Assembly: GCF_000816495.1 (NCBI RefSeq)
Contig: NZ_JXBK01000001.1
Coordinates: 2,347,642 to 2,411,641 of the forward strand
Source of the DNA: Acinetobacter harbinensis
GTDB taxonomy: Bacteria; Pseudomonadota; Gammaproteobacteria; Pseudomonadales; Moraxellaceae
Direction of reading: 5' to 3'
DNA length: 64,000 nt
The notes beneath the pieces were generated by a model that did not search any database, was not told the DNA's origin, and saw only the letters and a list, made by a program, of their open reading frames with translations. Position 1 is the first letter of the stretch; each line of letters opens with the position of its first letter. Below are positions 19,891 to 28,895 of the stretch, piece by piece. The translations under genes and the position numbers were made by a program.

Positions 19891-21261
19891 TTAGCAAAAT
19901 TTTAAAGAACCAAAACAGTTCCGATATGCCGGTGCAAGTGTCGTAATATTACCGGCTTTGGCATTGCCATTTTGTACCATATTCGACATTAAGCTGGTTA
20001 AAGAGTCATTTACATTGAGGGTAAAAGCATCTTGTAAATACATTGACCAACCTTGCCCGACCGCTTTTTCATACCCCGGATATTTAATCCCACCCGCTAA
20101 CGAGGTCAGGGCAATGCCAAATAAATTTGAATTGACATCAAGTTGATGCACATTGTTTAAATTATAAGGCAAAACATAAGCATTTAGATTATTGGTCAGT
20201 AAGGTGTTATAGGCTGCATCACTTAACGAGCCTTGTACAGGAACAGCCAGACCTAGACCCGTCAATGTTTGCTGTTTCATATAGGTCTGAATACCGCCGA
20301 CCAATAAAGGCAATAAAGCATTTGAAATACCTGCACCCGTCAATATATTACAGCCCCCAAATATAGAATCACCACACGATTGATTGACTTTCAATCCTGC
20401 CACCACATTATCCACGGTGGTTCCTAATCCTAAATTCGCAATTCCCACTTGAGTTAATCGGGTGCCATTTAAGGAGGCATTTGCATTGGAGGATGCTGCT
20501 TTGGTATCAATGGTTAAATCTCGATAGCGAACTTTAGCAAGATCTAAATTTAAAATTTCTGCATCTTTAACCCCTAAAAATGCAGAGGCTTGAGTGTAGC
20601 CAGACCCGAAAGAAGTTGAAAATTTTGACGCATCAATATCGGCACAATTTGCCGTACCTCTTTGACAGGTCACCGCAATATTTTGTTGTGCAGAAATATT
20701 CAAATTGGTTAATCCACTTAAATAACCACTAAAAGATTTCATATCCCCAATACTCATCGGGCCTTCTGCTTTTTCAGCACCTACCCGTATACCGACTACT
20801 TCTCGTGTTGCGGCTTGATCGCCGCCTTTAATCGCAAACTGAAAGAAGGGATTGGTTAAGACAAAATCTTTTAAAGCCGACTGATTGGCAATCGTATTAT
20901 TGGAATCTAATCCTGTGGGCTGGCCTGGTAGCGTTGTCGGTAAAGTAATACAGGCACCCATTGGATTGGTGACACAACCAAAAGATAGCTCAGAGATATC
21001 AATATCACACGCGCCTGCGCCATTTGCACCGCCACAGCCCAACTGTAAAGATTTAATATTGGTATTTAACGAAAGTTCTGCCTGCATGGCTAACTTAAAA
21101 AAATCTAATCCCTGCGTACTGTCTTTTTCTTTGACCAATGAGAATAGCGCTTGACCTGTTACATTGGCCAGTGAATCATCATCTAAATGCGTCATGGCAT
21201 AACTCATACTGGATACACTAAATGCAGAAGCCACTAAGCCTTTTAATAATATTTTTTTCAT
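19891..21261 (-). CDS. Exported VTGQ-motif protein, gene 4 of the operon
   Basis: A 456-residue protein with a signal peptide (MKKILLKGLVASAFSVSSMSYA), then the shared motif HLDDDSLANVTGQALFSL. The mature part has Gly/Asn/Ser-rich beta-prone repeats and several close cysteine pairs (LGCGGANGAGACDI, FGCVTNPMGACI, CQRGTANC, CGDSIFGGC); it ends NCFGSLKFC, with a terminal Cys. The C-terminal Cys is also present in the product of 23622-24299. The overall look is of an extracytoplasmic, disulfide-stabilised protein resembling the FilA/DUF6160-type pilus-associated proteins annotated in Acinetobacter (recalled, not checked). Last gene of a four-gene leftward operon, 43 bp after its neighbour. Confidence 0.75.
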   Translation of the reverse strand: MKKILLKGLVASAFSVSSMSYAMTHLDDDSLANVTGQALFSLVKEKDSTQGLDFFKLAMQAELSLNTNIKSLQLGCGGANGAGACDIDISELSFGCVTNPMGACITLPTTLPGQPTGLDSNNTIANQSALKDFVLTNPFFQFAIKGGDQAATREVVGIRVGAEKAEGPMSIGDMKSFSGYLSGLTNLNISAQQNIAVTCQRGTANCADIDASKFSTSFGSGYTQASAFLGVKDAEILNLDLAKVRYRDLTIDTKAASSNANASLNGTRLTQVGIANLGLGTTVDNVVAGLKVNQSCGDSIFGGCNILTGAGISNALLPLLVGGIQTYMKQQTLTGLGLAVPVQGSLSDAAYNTLLTNNLNAYVLPYNLNNVHQLDVNSNLFGIALTSLAGGIKYPGYEKAVGQGWSMYLQDAFTLNVNDSLTSLMSNMVQNGNAKAGNITTLAPAYRNCFGSLKFC

Positions 21262-21304
21262 TATATATCCCTATTTATAATGATCTTTTAAAGTATTGAT
21301 GGTT

Positions 21305-23590
21305 TTATCTAGGCGTAATTCCTAAAGTGCTACGCATTGCCCCACCGGTGATGGCAAAATCTGCAACTTTTTGCATATTCCCTGACGGTGACATGGCCAT
21401 TTCAGCGCGGAATACACGGCCGATATTGCCTGCATCAATTTGCGCCTTCGTTAAAAAAGTAGATGCATGATTAAAATTGACTTTATTGTCTAAAACCAAA
21501 GTATCTTTTTTGACAGAAACTCTAGACTCTAATGCCACTTGCCCTTGCAGTTTATTCAGATTGACACTAGAAGATGTTGTGCTGCCATTTTCTTTTAGAT
21601 CTTCAGTAGTCACACTGATATAACTTCCCAGCACCGCCTGATTTTTTTTCTCAGCATCGGTTAAATCAGTAAATTCAAAATTGGCTTTTAGACTTAAAAA
21701 ATTACTCTCTGGTGTCGCTGTAGATGAATTGACTCCAGGAATAATAAAGAGCTCTCCCTTACCATCCAATTTAAAAGCAATTGAACTAAGTACATCATCT
21801 TTACGGGCAAAATTATCAATCGGAACTACTTTTTGAGTACAACTGTTTACACCTGTAGGACAGTTATATAAAGAACCGGGTAATTGACCGATTGCTACTT
21901 CAGCCTTGGCAGCAAACAATAAATGGTCGGCTTTAATGTAAATACCATCATCTTCAAATCCAATCACGCCATCTGATTTTAAATAAGCATCGATATTACG
22001 TAAACCGGCATAGTAGTTGACTTCTTCGCCATGTGAACCCTGAGCACCATCCACCACAATAATTGAGGTGGTTGAAGGTGCATTGGTCTTTTTATCAATA
22101 CCGTAGCCTTCAGTTGAAAAAGCTGTGTTATAACCCAAGCCAGACTTTATCGTATTGTTATAAGTATAATTCTTAGCAAATAAAGCTATATTTGCATTTA
22201 AATTAAAAACAGGAATACCAATCCCCCATTCACCGGAAGGACTGGTTATTTCAGCAATGGAGTTATCGGCAATAAAACGCGTTTTGCGTGCAATGGCTTG
22301 AAAGTCTAAGCCACGAATGGCGATTAAGGCCACATTCTGCCCACTATTTTCAGGGGTCAGGTTGTAGCTTAAATAATTATTTCCGGCCCCGAGCACTTTT
22401 TTAATATTGTCATTAATAATGAAACCTAAACTCTTAATTTGTGCTGTATTAATATAAATATCACCAAAATCAATATAGGCATTGCGTCTATTTAAATCTG
22501 AAACTGAAGTCGAATTACGAATCGTTAATGGCGATAAATTTGAAAACTCCAGTGCATAACTACCATGTCCGGTATGCCCAATTTCTAAAGTGGTCGGCGT
22601 ATCTGTGGCTGTTAATAATGAATTACCAGCTCGTGTAAAATCAGCAGAGAGCCCCATATGTAAGCCACCTGCACCTGCAAATTCATAGCCTGTAGCGGTC
22701 TTGGTGGTTTCGATTAAGTCGGGTGCTGTGCGGCTTACCGAGTTAAATTCTGCCAGTCCATTTTGGTTGGCATTTAAAAAAACTTTGCCATTGGTGACTG
22801 CACCAGAGGCGCCCATACGAATTAAGTTTTTCTGATTACCAGCATTCGCTCCATAACGTAAATCAATATTGATCGCTGGATTTTTTGCGCCACTGCGACT
22901 CGGATCGACATCGGTTAAATCGGATACTTTGTGTAAATTGATTAGATGATCTGTTTGACCATCTTTACTTTTAGTGCTTAATACCATCCCCTCACTGGAG
23001 TCTAAATACAAATAACCATCTAAAGAAAAGTTAAAATTAAAATCTTTTAAGGTTAAAAATTTTCCGTTAAGCCCATAGCCTAAACTGGCATTTTGTAACT
23101 GAAAATCTAAATGGGCTTTTTCATCACGATTGAACAAGCCCGCAGAGGTTTGCAGAAAAATGTTTAATGGCGATAAAGTTGAAAGACTTAAAGTACCTAA
23201 ATTTTGTGAAGGCGTCGTACAGTCTGCGGAAGTACACAGGAGCATTAACTTTTCAATGGTGGCTTCAAAAGGAGAGATGCTGGCTTGAATTTTCACTCCC
23301 GCACTTTGATCGGTTTTGCCTACATCAAAATCAAGCGTACTTTTAATGGTGCTTAGATTTAAACCTTTCACCTCAACGTTATGTAGTCCTAACTTCATAC
23401 TGCCTGTATTGCTGTAATCTATCCAATTGGCCTGATCAATGGTGATTTTAGAGGTTTCGTAAGCAATGGATATTCCATCTTGACCAGTCACCGCACCTAA
23501 TGAAGAATCATTGAGCTGCTCTAAGGCATGGCTATGTTGTGCTAAAAAAATACAGACCGTTAGTAATTTTAATTTCGTTATTTTTTTCAT
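21305..23590 (-). CDS. Exported VTGQ-motif protein, gene 3 of the operon
   Basis: A 761-residue protein with signal peptide MKKITKLKLLTVCIFLAQHSHA, then QLNDSSLGAVTGQDGISI, the longest member of the set. After the motif a pattern of short beta segments ending in Gly-Leu or Leu-Asn (LGLHNVEVKGLNLSTIKS, LSTLSPLNIFL, LEFSNLSPLTI) suggests a beta-helix or beta-sandwich surface protein. Two close Cys pairs are seen (LLCTSADC, YNCPTGVNSC). The VTGQDGISI form is the most canonical of the four. Function unknown; a surface or pilus-associated role is inferred from the motif family. Confidence 0.75.
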   Translation of the reverse strand: MKKITKLKLLTVCIFLAQHSHALEQLNDSSLGAVTGQDGISIAYETSKITIDQANWIDYSNTGSMKLGLHNVEVKGLNLSTIKSTLDFDVGKTDQSAGVKIQASISPFEATIEKLMLLCTSADCTTPSQNLGTLSLSTLSPLNIFLQTSAGLFNRDEKAHLDFQLQNASLGYGLNGKFLTLKDFNFNFSLDGYLYLDSSEGMVLSTKSKDGQTDHLINLHKVSDLTDVDPSRSGAKNPAINIDLRYGANAGNQKNLIRMGASGAVTNGKVFLNANQNGLAEFNSVSRTAPDLIETTKTATGYEFAGAGGLHMGLSADFTRAGNSLLTATDTPTTLEIGHTGHGSYALEFSNLSPLTIRNSTSVSDLNRRNAYIDFGDIYINTAQIKSLGFIINDNIKKVLGAGNNYLSYNLTPENSGQNVALIAIRGLDFQAIARKTRFIADNSIAEITSPSGEWGIGIPVFNLNANIALFAKNYTYNNTIKSGLGYNTAFSTEGYGIDKKTNAPSTTSIIVVDGAQGSHGEEVNYYAGLRNIDAYLKSDGVIGFEDDGIYIKADHLLFAAKAEVAIGQLPGSLYNCPTGVNSCTQKVVPIDNFARKDDVLSSIAFKLDGKGELFIIPGVNSSTATPESNFLSLKANFEFTDLTDAEKKNQAVLGSYISVTTEDLKENGSTTSSSVNLNKLQGQVALESRVSVKKDTLVLDNKVNFNHASTFLTKAQIDAGNIGRVFRAEMAMSPSGNMQKVADFAITGGAMRSTLGITPR

Positions 23591-23621
23591 TCTAACCTCC
23601 TTGTTTTTTCGAATAATTTAT

Positions 23622-24299
23622 TTAGCAACGACTGCCCGCTGTTCCACTACAGTTATAGCTAAAAATTTTCAAATTACCCGACATATGCAAGTTGCCATGT
23701 ACATTAACCCCCATGAACCCCGTTTCAGCACCTTGATCAAAAGCAGGAACAACTTTATTGTTATCGTAAGTTGTATAGGTACTTTTATTTAAATAACCTT
23801 CTTCGGCATTACTCTCAACAGCTAAACTTGAAAAACCTAAATTTCTTATTTTTAAAGGTTTATTATCATAAAAAGTCAAATTTATCGCAGTTTGAGGATT
23901 GCCATCTTTGTTGATGATCGTTGAACCATCTAAAGAAAACTTATCGATTTGAATCGTGCCTTGAATTTGCTTAAACACCAACCACTTTTTATTGTCTATA
24001 TTGCCTACTTTTTCAACATGATTATTCGGAGAAAATGCAAACCGGCACAGTACATTGGCAACACAATCATATTGATAATAGGCTCCGGAAGGATTACCCG
24101 CATTAATCAGCGTCAGATCTGAAATCTGTTTTTTACTCATATCATTGGCGTATTGATGATTTAAAGATAATGTCCAACTCAGATCGACGCCCCCTTGTCC
24201 GGTGACATCTAGCAGCTGAGCATTATCCAGATTCATTAATTCTGCATGAACTGTACCACTGAGCAATAAAACCATCGCAATAGATATTTTATTTAACAT
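23622..24299 (-). CDS. Exported VTGQ-motif protein, gene 2 of the operon (short)
   Basis: A 225-residue protein with signal peptide MLNKISIAMVLLLSGTVHA, then NLDNAQLLDVTGQGGVDL. It is the shortest of the four, with a Cys pair YDCVANVLC and a C-terminal NCSGTAGSRC, so it ends in Cys like the product of 19891-21261. Beta-prone segments (GTIQIDKFSLDGSTI, PLKIRNLGFSSLAV) resemble those in the 761-residue member. It starts 9 bp after the stop of gene 1. Confidence 0.72.
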   Translation of the reverse strand: MLNKISIAMVLLLSGTVHAELMNLDNAQLLDVTGQGGVDLSWTLSLNHQYANDMSKKQISDLTLINAGNPSGAYYQYDCVANVLCRFAFSPNNHVEKVGNIDNKKWLVFKQIQGTIQIDKFSLDGSTIINKDGNPQTAINLTFYDNKPLKIRNLGFSSLAVESNAEEGYLNKSTYTTYDNNKVVPAFDQGAETGFMGVNVHGNLHMSGNLKIFSYNCSGTAGSRC

Positions 24300-24308
24300 T
24301 TTACATCC

Positions 24309-25763
24309 CTATAAACCGGTAGTTTTAAACTTAAGGTGCTGAATTAAAACACCATCAATTGCTGCAGAGCCTAAGTTAACCGCTGTTCCTGCTCCATTTT
24401 TAAACATCACACCTGTGGCATTTACATCCCTATTGGCTTTTAATAAGTTACTGGTTGGATCGCGTGTCACACTGCCAATAGAAATACTGCTGTGTGTGGC
24501 ATTGTTGCCTTGGTAGGTAATGGTATTTCCAGATGAGAGCAGCGAAGAACCATTAAATCCACAAGTATAGACATTGCAGGTCGAACCTTGATAGGGACTA
24601 TTGGCAGATAAATTGCTATAAGGTGCTGTATAATCGGTATAAATTTTATTATAAATATTTGCCACATTCGGTATGCGCGTAATCTCAAGAATAATATTAT
24701 TACCTTCAGAGCCTAAAATAAAAGGCTGATGAATACTTCCCAACACCAAATTAATATTGGGACTATATAAATATAAACCTTCTTGATTATTAAATAACGG
24801 CGCTTCCGAATTTTGTTTTAATGCCGGAGTAGAATAATTTCCATCATTTAAAGTGGCTGTACTTAATCGAATGGCTTTGCTGTTTAAATTACTATCTGTT
24901 GATTTTAAGTTTTCAGGATTATCATTGGTATTTAAACGTAAAATACTGGCCATGCCTAAAGTTTGATTATATTGCGGTGTAGTGGAGGACATGGTTTGGA
25001 AAAGTTTGACTTGTGATCCATTTAAACTCAGTCCATTGGCTACGAATTGTAGCCTCAAACGTTGGTTTTTATCTAAATCAACATCATTGGTCGGATCAGT
25101 AGTCATTGGTTTAGCCAATGGTGCACCTGTAATTGGATTAACACTATGACTGGAATTCCAGCTCCGTGAGAAAGCATCCAACCAAAAGCCCAACTTAATA
25201 TTATTATCACTTTCATCGGCACTTACTTTCGCTAAAGGCGCCTCTAAAGCCAAATAACTAATATCCCCTGCGGTATTGGTACTAGAAAATTGTTGAATAT
25301 TGTTGGCAATACCTGCTCGAAATAACCAAGGGTTAATTGCACTCCCCCAATCAAATCCATTATTACTAAATCGTTGATTTAAATTATTATTGCTGGCCGA
25401 TAAAGCCAAACCATAAATAAAAATATCTGCTTTGGTTCTTTTATTGGCAGCATCAGCCGCACTTATCTTAAGATTGGCATAATTTTCCCCCGTAGGAATA
25501 ATTCGAATAAAGCCTGTGTCATATTTTTCTGGATTAATCAGACCGACTTGGTTATAGCTTGAGGCACTGGACAGATCATTTGCGGCCTGAAAAACCATTT
25601 TAAAGTTTTCAGGGAACAGTGCCATACCCTCACCTGTGGTTTGTGCAAGATGATCATCTGACAAAGATTCAAGCGCATGAACTGATTGGCTAACCAGAAG
25701 AACAGCAATTACACTTGCCAAACAGAATTTTTTAAATCCTGTACTGCAACGTTGAGTCATCAC
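24309..25763 (-). CDS. Exported VTGQ-motif protein, gene 1 of the operon
   Basis: A 484-residue protein with a signal peptide ending QSVHA, then SLSDDHLAQTTGEGMALF, the most diverged form of the motif (TTGE). A distinctive early block, FPENFKMVFQAAND, is followed by Asn/Ser-rich, beta-prone sequence and one Cys pair (STCNVYTC). No membrane segment is seen at the C-terminus. The AAGGAAAG upstream supports the tandem ATG start. It heads the operon, and the 239 bp to the left-facing dcd terminator hold its promoter. Confidence 0.72.
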   Translation of the reverse strand: MMTQRCSTGFKKFCLASVIAVLLVSQSVHALESLSDDHLAQTTGEGMALFPENFKMVFQAANDLSSASSYNQVGLINPEKYDTGFIRIIPTGENYANLKISAADAANKRTKADIFIYGLALSASNNNLNQRFSNNGFDWGSAINPWLFRAGIANNIQQFSSTNTAGDISYLALEAPLAKVSADESDNNIKLGFWLDAFSRSWNSSHSVNPITGAPLAKPMTTDPTNDVDLDKNQRLRLQFVANGLSLNGSQVKLFQTMSSTTPQYNQTLGMASILRLNTNDNPENLKSTDSNLNSKAIRLSTATLNDGNYSTPALKQNSEAPLFNNQEGLYLYSPNINLVLGSIHQPFILGSEGNNIILEITRIPNVANIYNKIYTDYTAPYSNLSANSPYQGSTCNVYTCGFNGSSLLSSGNTITYQGNNATHSSISIGSVTRDPTSNLLKANRDVNATGVMFKNGAGTAVNLGSAAIDGVLIQHLKFKTTGL

Positions 25764-25882
25764 GACTTTCCTTTTTATCAGATGCTCCGCATCATTATTT
25801 TCGTTTTATCCTAAACTTGGTATTACCGTTTTTATTTATTGGTCGTTACGACAATATTCTAACCAAGGATCTATCATTTTTT

Positions 25883-25910
25883 ATTATGCTGAATATTTAC
25901 TCAATTGCAA
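25883..25910 (-). promoter_or_regulatory. Candidate promoter of the VTGQ operon
   Basis: On the minus strand TTGCAA (910-905 within 25,9xx) and CATAAT (25888-25883) are separated by 16 bp, about 120 bp upstream of the first gene. Match to sigma-70 is fair only. Confidence 0.35.
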
Positions 25911-25950
25911 AAAAAATGGCTCAAATAGGGGCAATTTCCGATGAATGAAT

Positions 25951-25984
25951 CGCACAAAAAACAAACGGACCCAAATGGTCCGCT
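25951..25984 (-). terminator. Terminator of dcd
   Basis: On the minus strand CGGACC (25982-25977) pairs with GGTCCG (25971-25966) and is followed by TTTGTTTTTTG. It lies just beyond the dcd stop. Confidence 0.8.
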
Positions 25985-26002
25985 TGTCGAATTATTTATA
26001 TT

Positions 26003-26572
26003 TTACGCTTTAGGTAAAGTCACCCCAGTTTGACCTTGGTATTTACCGCCACGGTCTTTATAAGAAGTTTCACAGACCTCATCTGACTCAAAGAACAACA
26101 TTTGCGCCACACCTTCACCTGCATAAATACGTGCCGGTAAGTTGGTGGTATTGGAAAATTCCAACGTCACATGCCCTTCCCACTCAGGTTCAAGTGGTGT
26201 CACATTCACAATAATACCGCAACGCGCGTAAGTCGACTTACCCAAACAAATGGTCAATACATTACGTGGAATACGGAAGTATTCAACTGTACGTGCCAAG
26301 GCAAATGAATTGGGCGGAATAATACACACATCAGATTCAATATCGATAAAGCTTTTATCGTCAAAATTCTTTGGATCGACAATGACGGAATGAACATTGG
26401 TAAATACTTTAAACTCACGCGCACAGCGCACGTCATAACCATAGCTTGAAACACCATAAGAAATCAGTTTTTCACCCGACTCATCATAACGCACTTGGTT
26501 TTCTGCATACGGTTCAATCATGCCGTGATTTTCGCTCATTTCACGAATCCAACGATCAGATTTAATGGTCAT
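26003..26572 (-). CDS. dcd: dCTP deaminase
   Basis: A 189-residue Dcd-family enzyme that deaminates dCTP to dUTP for thymidylate synthesis. Motifs: the substrate loop [10 protein letters not shown], the catalytic Glu in [10 protein letters not shown], and a C-terminal Gly-rich tail ([15 protein letters not shown]) that closes over the nucleotide. The start [12 protein letters not shown] (26572) gives the usual length; the open frame to 26683 adds 37 residues unlike the family. It lies downstream of apbC on the same strand, about 235 bp away. Confidence 0.93.
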   Translation of the reverse strand: MTIKSDRWIREMSENHGMIEPYAENQVRYDESGEKLISYGVSSYGYDVRCAREFKVFTNVHSVIVDPKNFDDKSFIDIESDVCIIPPNSFALARTVEYFRIPRNVLTICLGKSTYARCGIIVNVTPLEPEWEGHVTLEFSNTTNLPARIYAGEGVAQMLFFESDEVCETSYKDRGGKYQGQTGVTLPKA

Positions 26573-26807
26573 TCTGTCATCCAAAATAGTTAAAGCAGTT
26601 ATTGCGCTGTACTTTAACTGAAATTGCGAATAATGAAAATGAGGAGAAGATTTTTTATAAAATCTCTGCCTTAATCTGCTCATTTTAAATGGGTTGAAAT
26701 CACGCTAAAAACACACAAAATCAGCACGCAGATACGCTTAGAATTCCCTTTAAAAGCTTAACCTTATTTAAGCTTTTAAAGGTCAGTGTAGCGTGAATTG
26801 ACGATCT

Positions 26808-28079
26808 TTAAAAAATTCGATTGCTGGCTTTGTGCATTGCAGGCAATTGATCTAAAATTTTCTGTGCAATGGCCATATAATTTTCAGCCGCATCATCACC
26901 GACAATTACCGAAGGTGTTCCTGCATCTGCATTTTCTCGAATCTTAACATTTAAAGGCAAACGCCCGAGTAAAGGAATGTGATATTTTTCAGACAATTGA
27001 TCACCACCACCTGTACCAAAAATTTGCTCCTCATGCCCACAATTGGAACAAATATGTGTCGACATATTCTCAATCACGCCCATCACTGGAATCTGTACTT
27101 TATTAAACAGCTCAATGCCTTTCGTGGCATCCATTAAGGCGACATTTTGAGGTGTAGTAACAATAATAGCCCCAGTCACAGGAATACGCTGGGCAAGGGT
27201 TAATTGAATATCACCCGTGCCAGGCGGCATATCAATCATTAAAACATCTAAATCAGGCCACAAAGTCTGATTAAACAACTGCATCAATGCCCCCGTTGCT
27301 TTAGGACCACGCCAAGCCACAGGGGTATTATTATCACCAGTTAAGTGTCCAATTGATAAAACAGCCATGCCATAAGCATCAATGGGAACAAAATTTCCTG
27401 CTTCAATCATCGGCGTACGTCCGGCATTACCCAACATGGTGGGAATACTTGGACCATAAATATCAGCATCCAAAACACCAACTTTTAAGCCTAATTTTTG
27501 CAGTGCTAAGGCCAGATTGACCGTGGTGGTTGACTTACCCACGCCGCCTTTCCCCGAAGATACCACAATGACATTTTGAATTCGTGGATGTTTAGGGACA
27601 TCTCTTTGTTGAGGTGCAGCTTTTTGAATTGGTGGATTATTGGGATCGGCTAGATTTGCTGTTTCCGCACTATTCGTCTTTTGCGAAGCATCGATTACCG
27701 GTGGAAGTTTGGGAGCAGCCGCAACAGAACTTTGATTCGATTTACTTGAACACTGGTGATCTTTTTTTGCATGTTCAGGATTAGAACAACTTTCACTTTG
27801 TTTTTGCTGAATCACGTGCAGATTCAACTCCTGAACACCACATAGCTCTAAAGCTTGCGCAAGGTCATCATGGATTTTTTGCAAAGAATCTGCTTCCGCA
27901 GGATAAGTATTGATGGTGATTTGTAGAACTTGACCTTCAATATTAATTTGCGTAATTCGATCCTTTAAAGCATCCTTTGAATTCGGCAGTAAGTAAGTTT
28001 GTAGTACATTCTGCACCGCTTCCTCTTTTACCTCTTGCGAGGGTGAAAAAACAGATTTAAGCGACGAAAGCCACGACAT
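26808..28079 (-). CDS. apbC: ApbC/Mrp iron-sulfur cluster carrier ATPase
   Basis: A 423-residue MinD/Mrp-type P-loop ATPase that carries Fe-S clusters to apo-proteins. An N-terminal DUF59-like domain (about 20-92) is followed by a low-complexity linker containing SCSNPEHAKKDHQCSS, then the deviant Walker A SSGKGGVGKST (about 174-184), switch regions (DADIYGPSIPTMLG, DMPPGTGD) and the cluster-binding CSNC (about 345). The Cys/His-containing linker at about 97-111 is not a standard family feature and is noted separately. Confidence 0.93.
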   Translation of the reverse strand: MSWLSSLKSVFSPSQEVKEEAVQNVLQTYLLPNSKDALKDRITQINIEGQVLQITINTYPAEADSLQKIHDDLAQALELCGVQELNLHVIQQKQSESCSNPEHAKKDHQCSSKSNQSSVAAAPKLPPVIDASQKTNSAETANLADPNNPPIQKAAPQQRDVPKHPRIQNVIVVSSGKGGVGKSTTTVNLALALQKLGLKVGVLDADIYGPSIPTMLGNAGRTPMIEAGNFVPIDAYGMAVLSIGHLTGDNNTPVAWRGPKATGALMQLFNQTLWPDLDVLMIDMPPGTGDIQLTLAQRIPVTGAIIVTTPQNVALMDATKGIELFNKVQIPVMGVIENMSTHICSNCGHEEQIFGTGGGDQLSEKYHIPLLGRLPLNVKIRENADAGTPSVIVGDDAAENYMAIAQKILDQLPAMHKASNRIF

Positions 28080-28895
28080 AAGTTACTCCAAGTACGTACA
28101 TACAACTGAATAAGCTAGTGTAACTTCAAACAAGATGAAGGTTAAGTAAAGTTATAGATAAGTTTATCCAGCTCATTTAAAGCAGATCCTCTGCGTTGTC
28201 ACCTGAACAGAAATCTATTCAATTTTACGCAGAAAGCAAAGTGACCGATTTTCCTTATTTTTGAGAAAAACCAGTTTCTCAATAAGATGCATCAAATGTG
28301 ATGTTACAAAAAAATATCGTTTGTTAAAGTCAAGCCAAAGCAATCTATAAAACCAATATCTCAGTTATGTCTGATTTTTTGCCATTTGATTTTTTCAGGA
28401 AACTTTATGAACATCAAAGCAAATATATGATTCATATAAATTTTAAAATTAAAACCCAGCCTCAACGATAGTTTTTTGTTGCGTCTTATGATCTACGCTA
28501 TTAATTGCTCTAAAATTTAACTTCACAACATGCAAGACATATTCAAAAATTAATGTGACCAAAGTAACATTTAAATATTATGATTTTTAAGAAAAATGGT
28601 TAATTTATAAACAATTGAAAATTTTTATTAAATAAAAACAAACGAATGTTTAACAAATAAATTCAACAACTTAACAATAAATAATTCTAAAATTTCAACT
28701 CAACATTCTATATATATATTATTTTTACTGTAATTTATTTTTCTAGAGCATTTACTCTTTTTTTTATTGTGTTATTTTTGTCACATGGAGTAACAAACGA
28801 TATGCGGTGTAAAATCGAAATTATCAAAAATGCATACTGAACACAAATAACAGCAATCCACAGTAAAGAATTTGCATCTCAAGGGAAGACAAATA
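28080..28895. other. Long AT-rich intergenic region before the first FadL gene
   Basis: About 815 bp with no supported gene. It contains a perfect 8-bp inverted repeat TTGAGAAA/TTTCTCAA at 28261-28282, a CATCA/TGATG repeat just after it, very AT-rich stretches from 28600 to 28740, and the GAGCATTTACTC motif at 28746 shared with the second FadL gene. It must carry the divergent promoters of apbC and the FadL gene. Confidence 0.6.
28746..28773 (+). promoter_or_regulatory. Shared upstream motif, FadL copy 1
   Basis: GAGCATTTACTC followed by a T run and then ATT-x-TGTTA. Nearly the same sequence occurs upstream of the second FadL gene (30451). It lies 150 bp before the start codon. The motif core is an imperfect palindrome (GAG...CTC), so it may be an operator or a promoter element for a common regulator. 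Confidence 0.55.
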
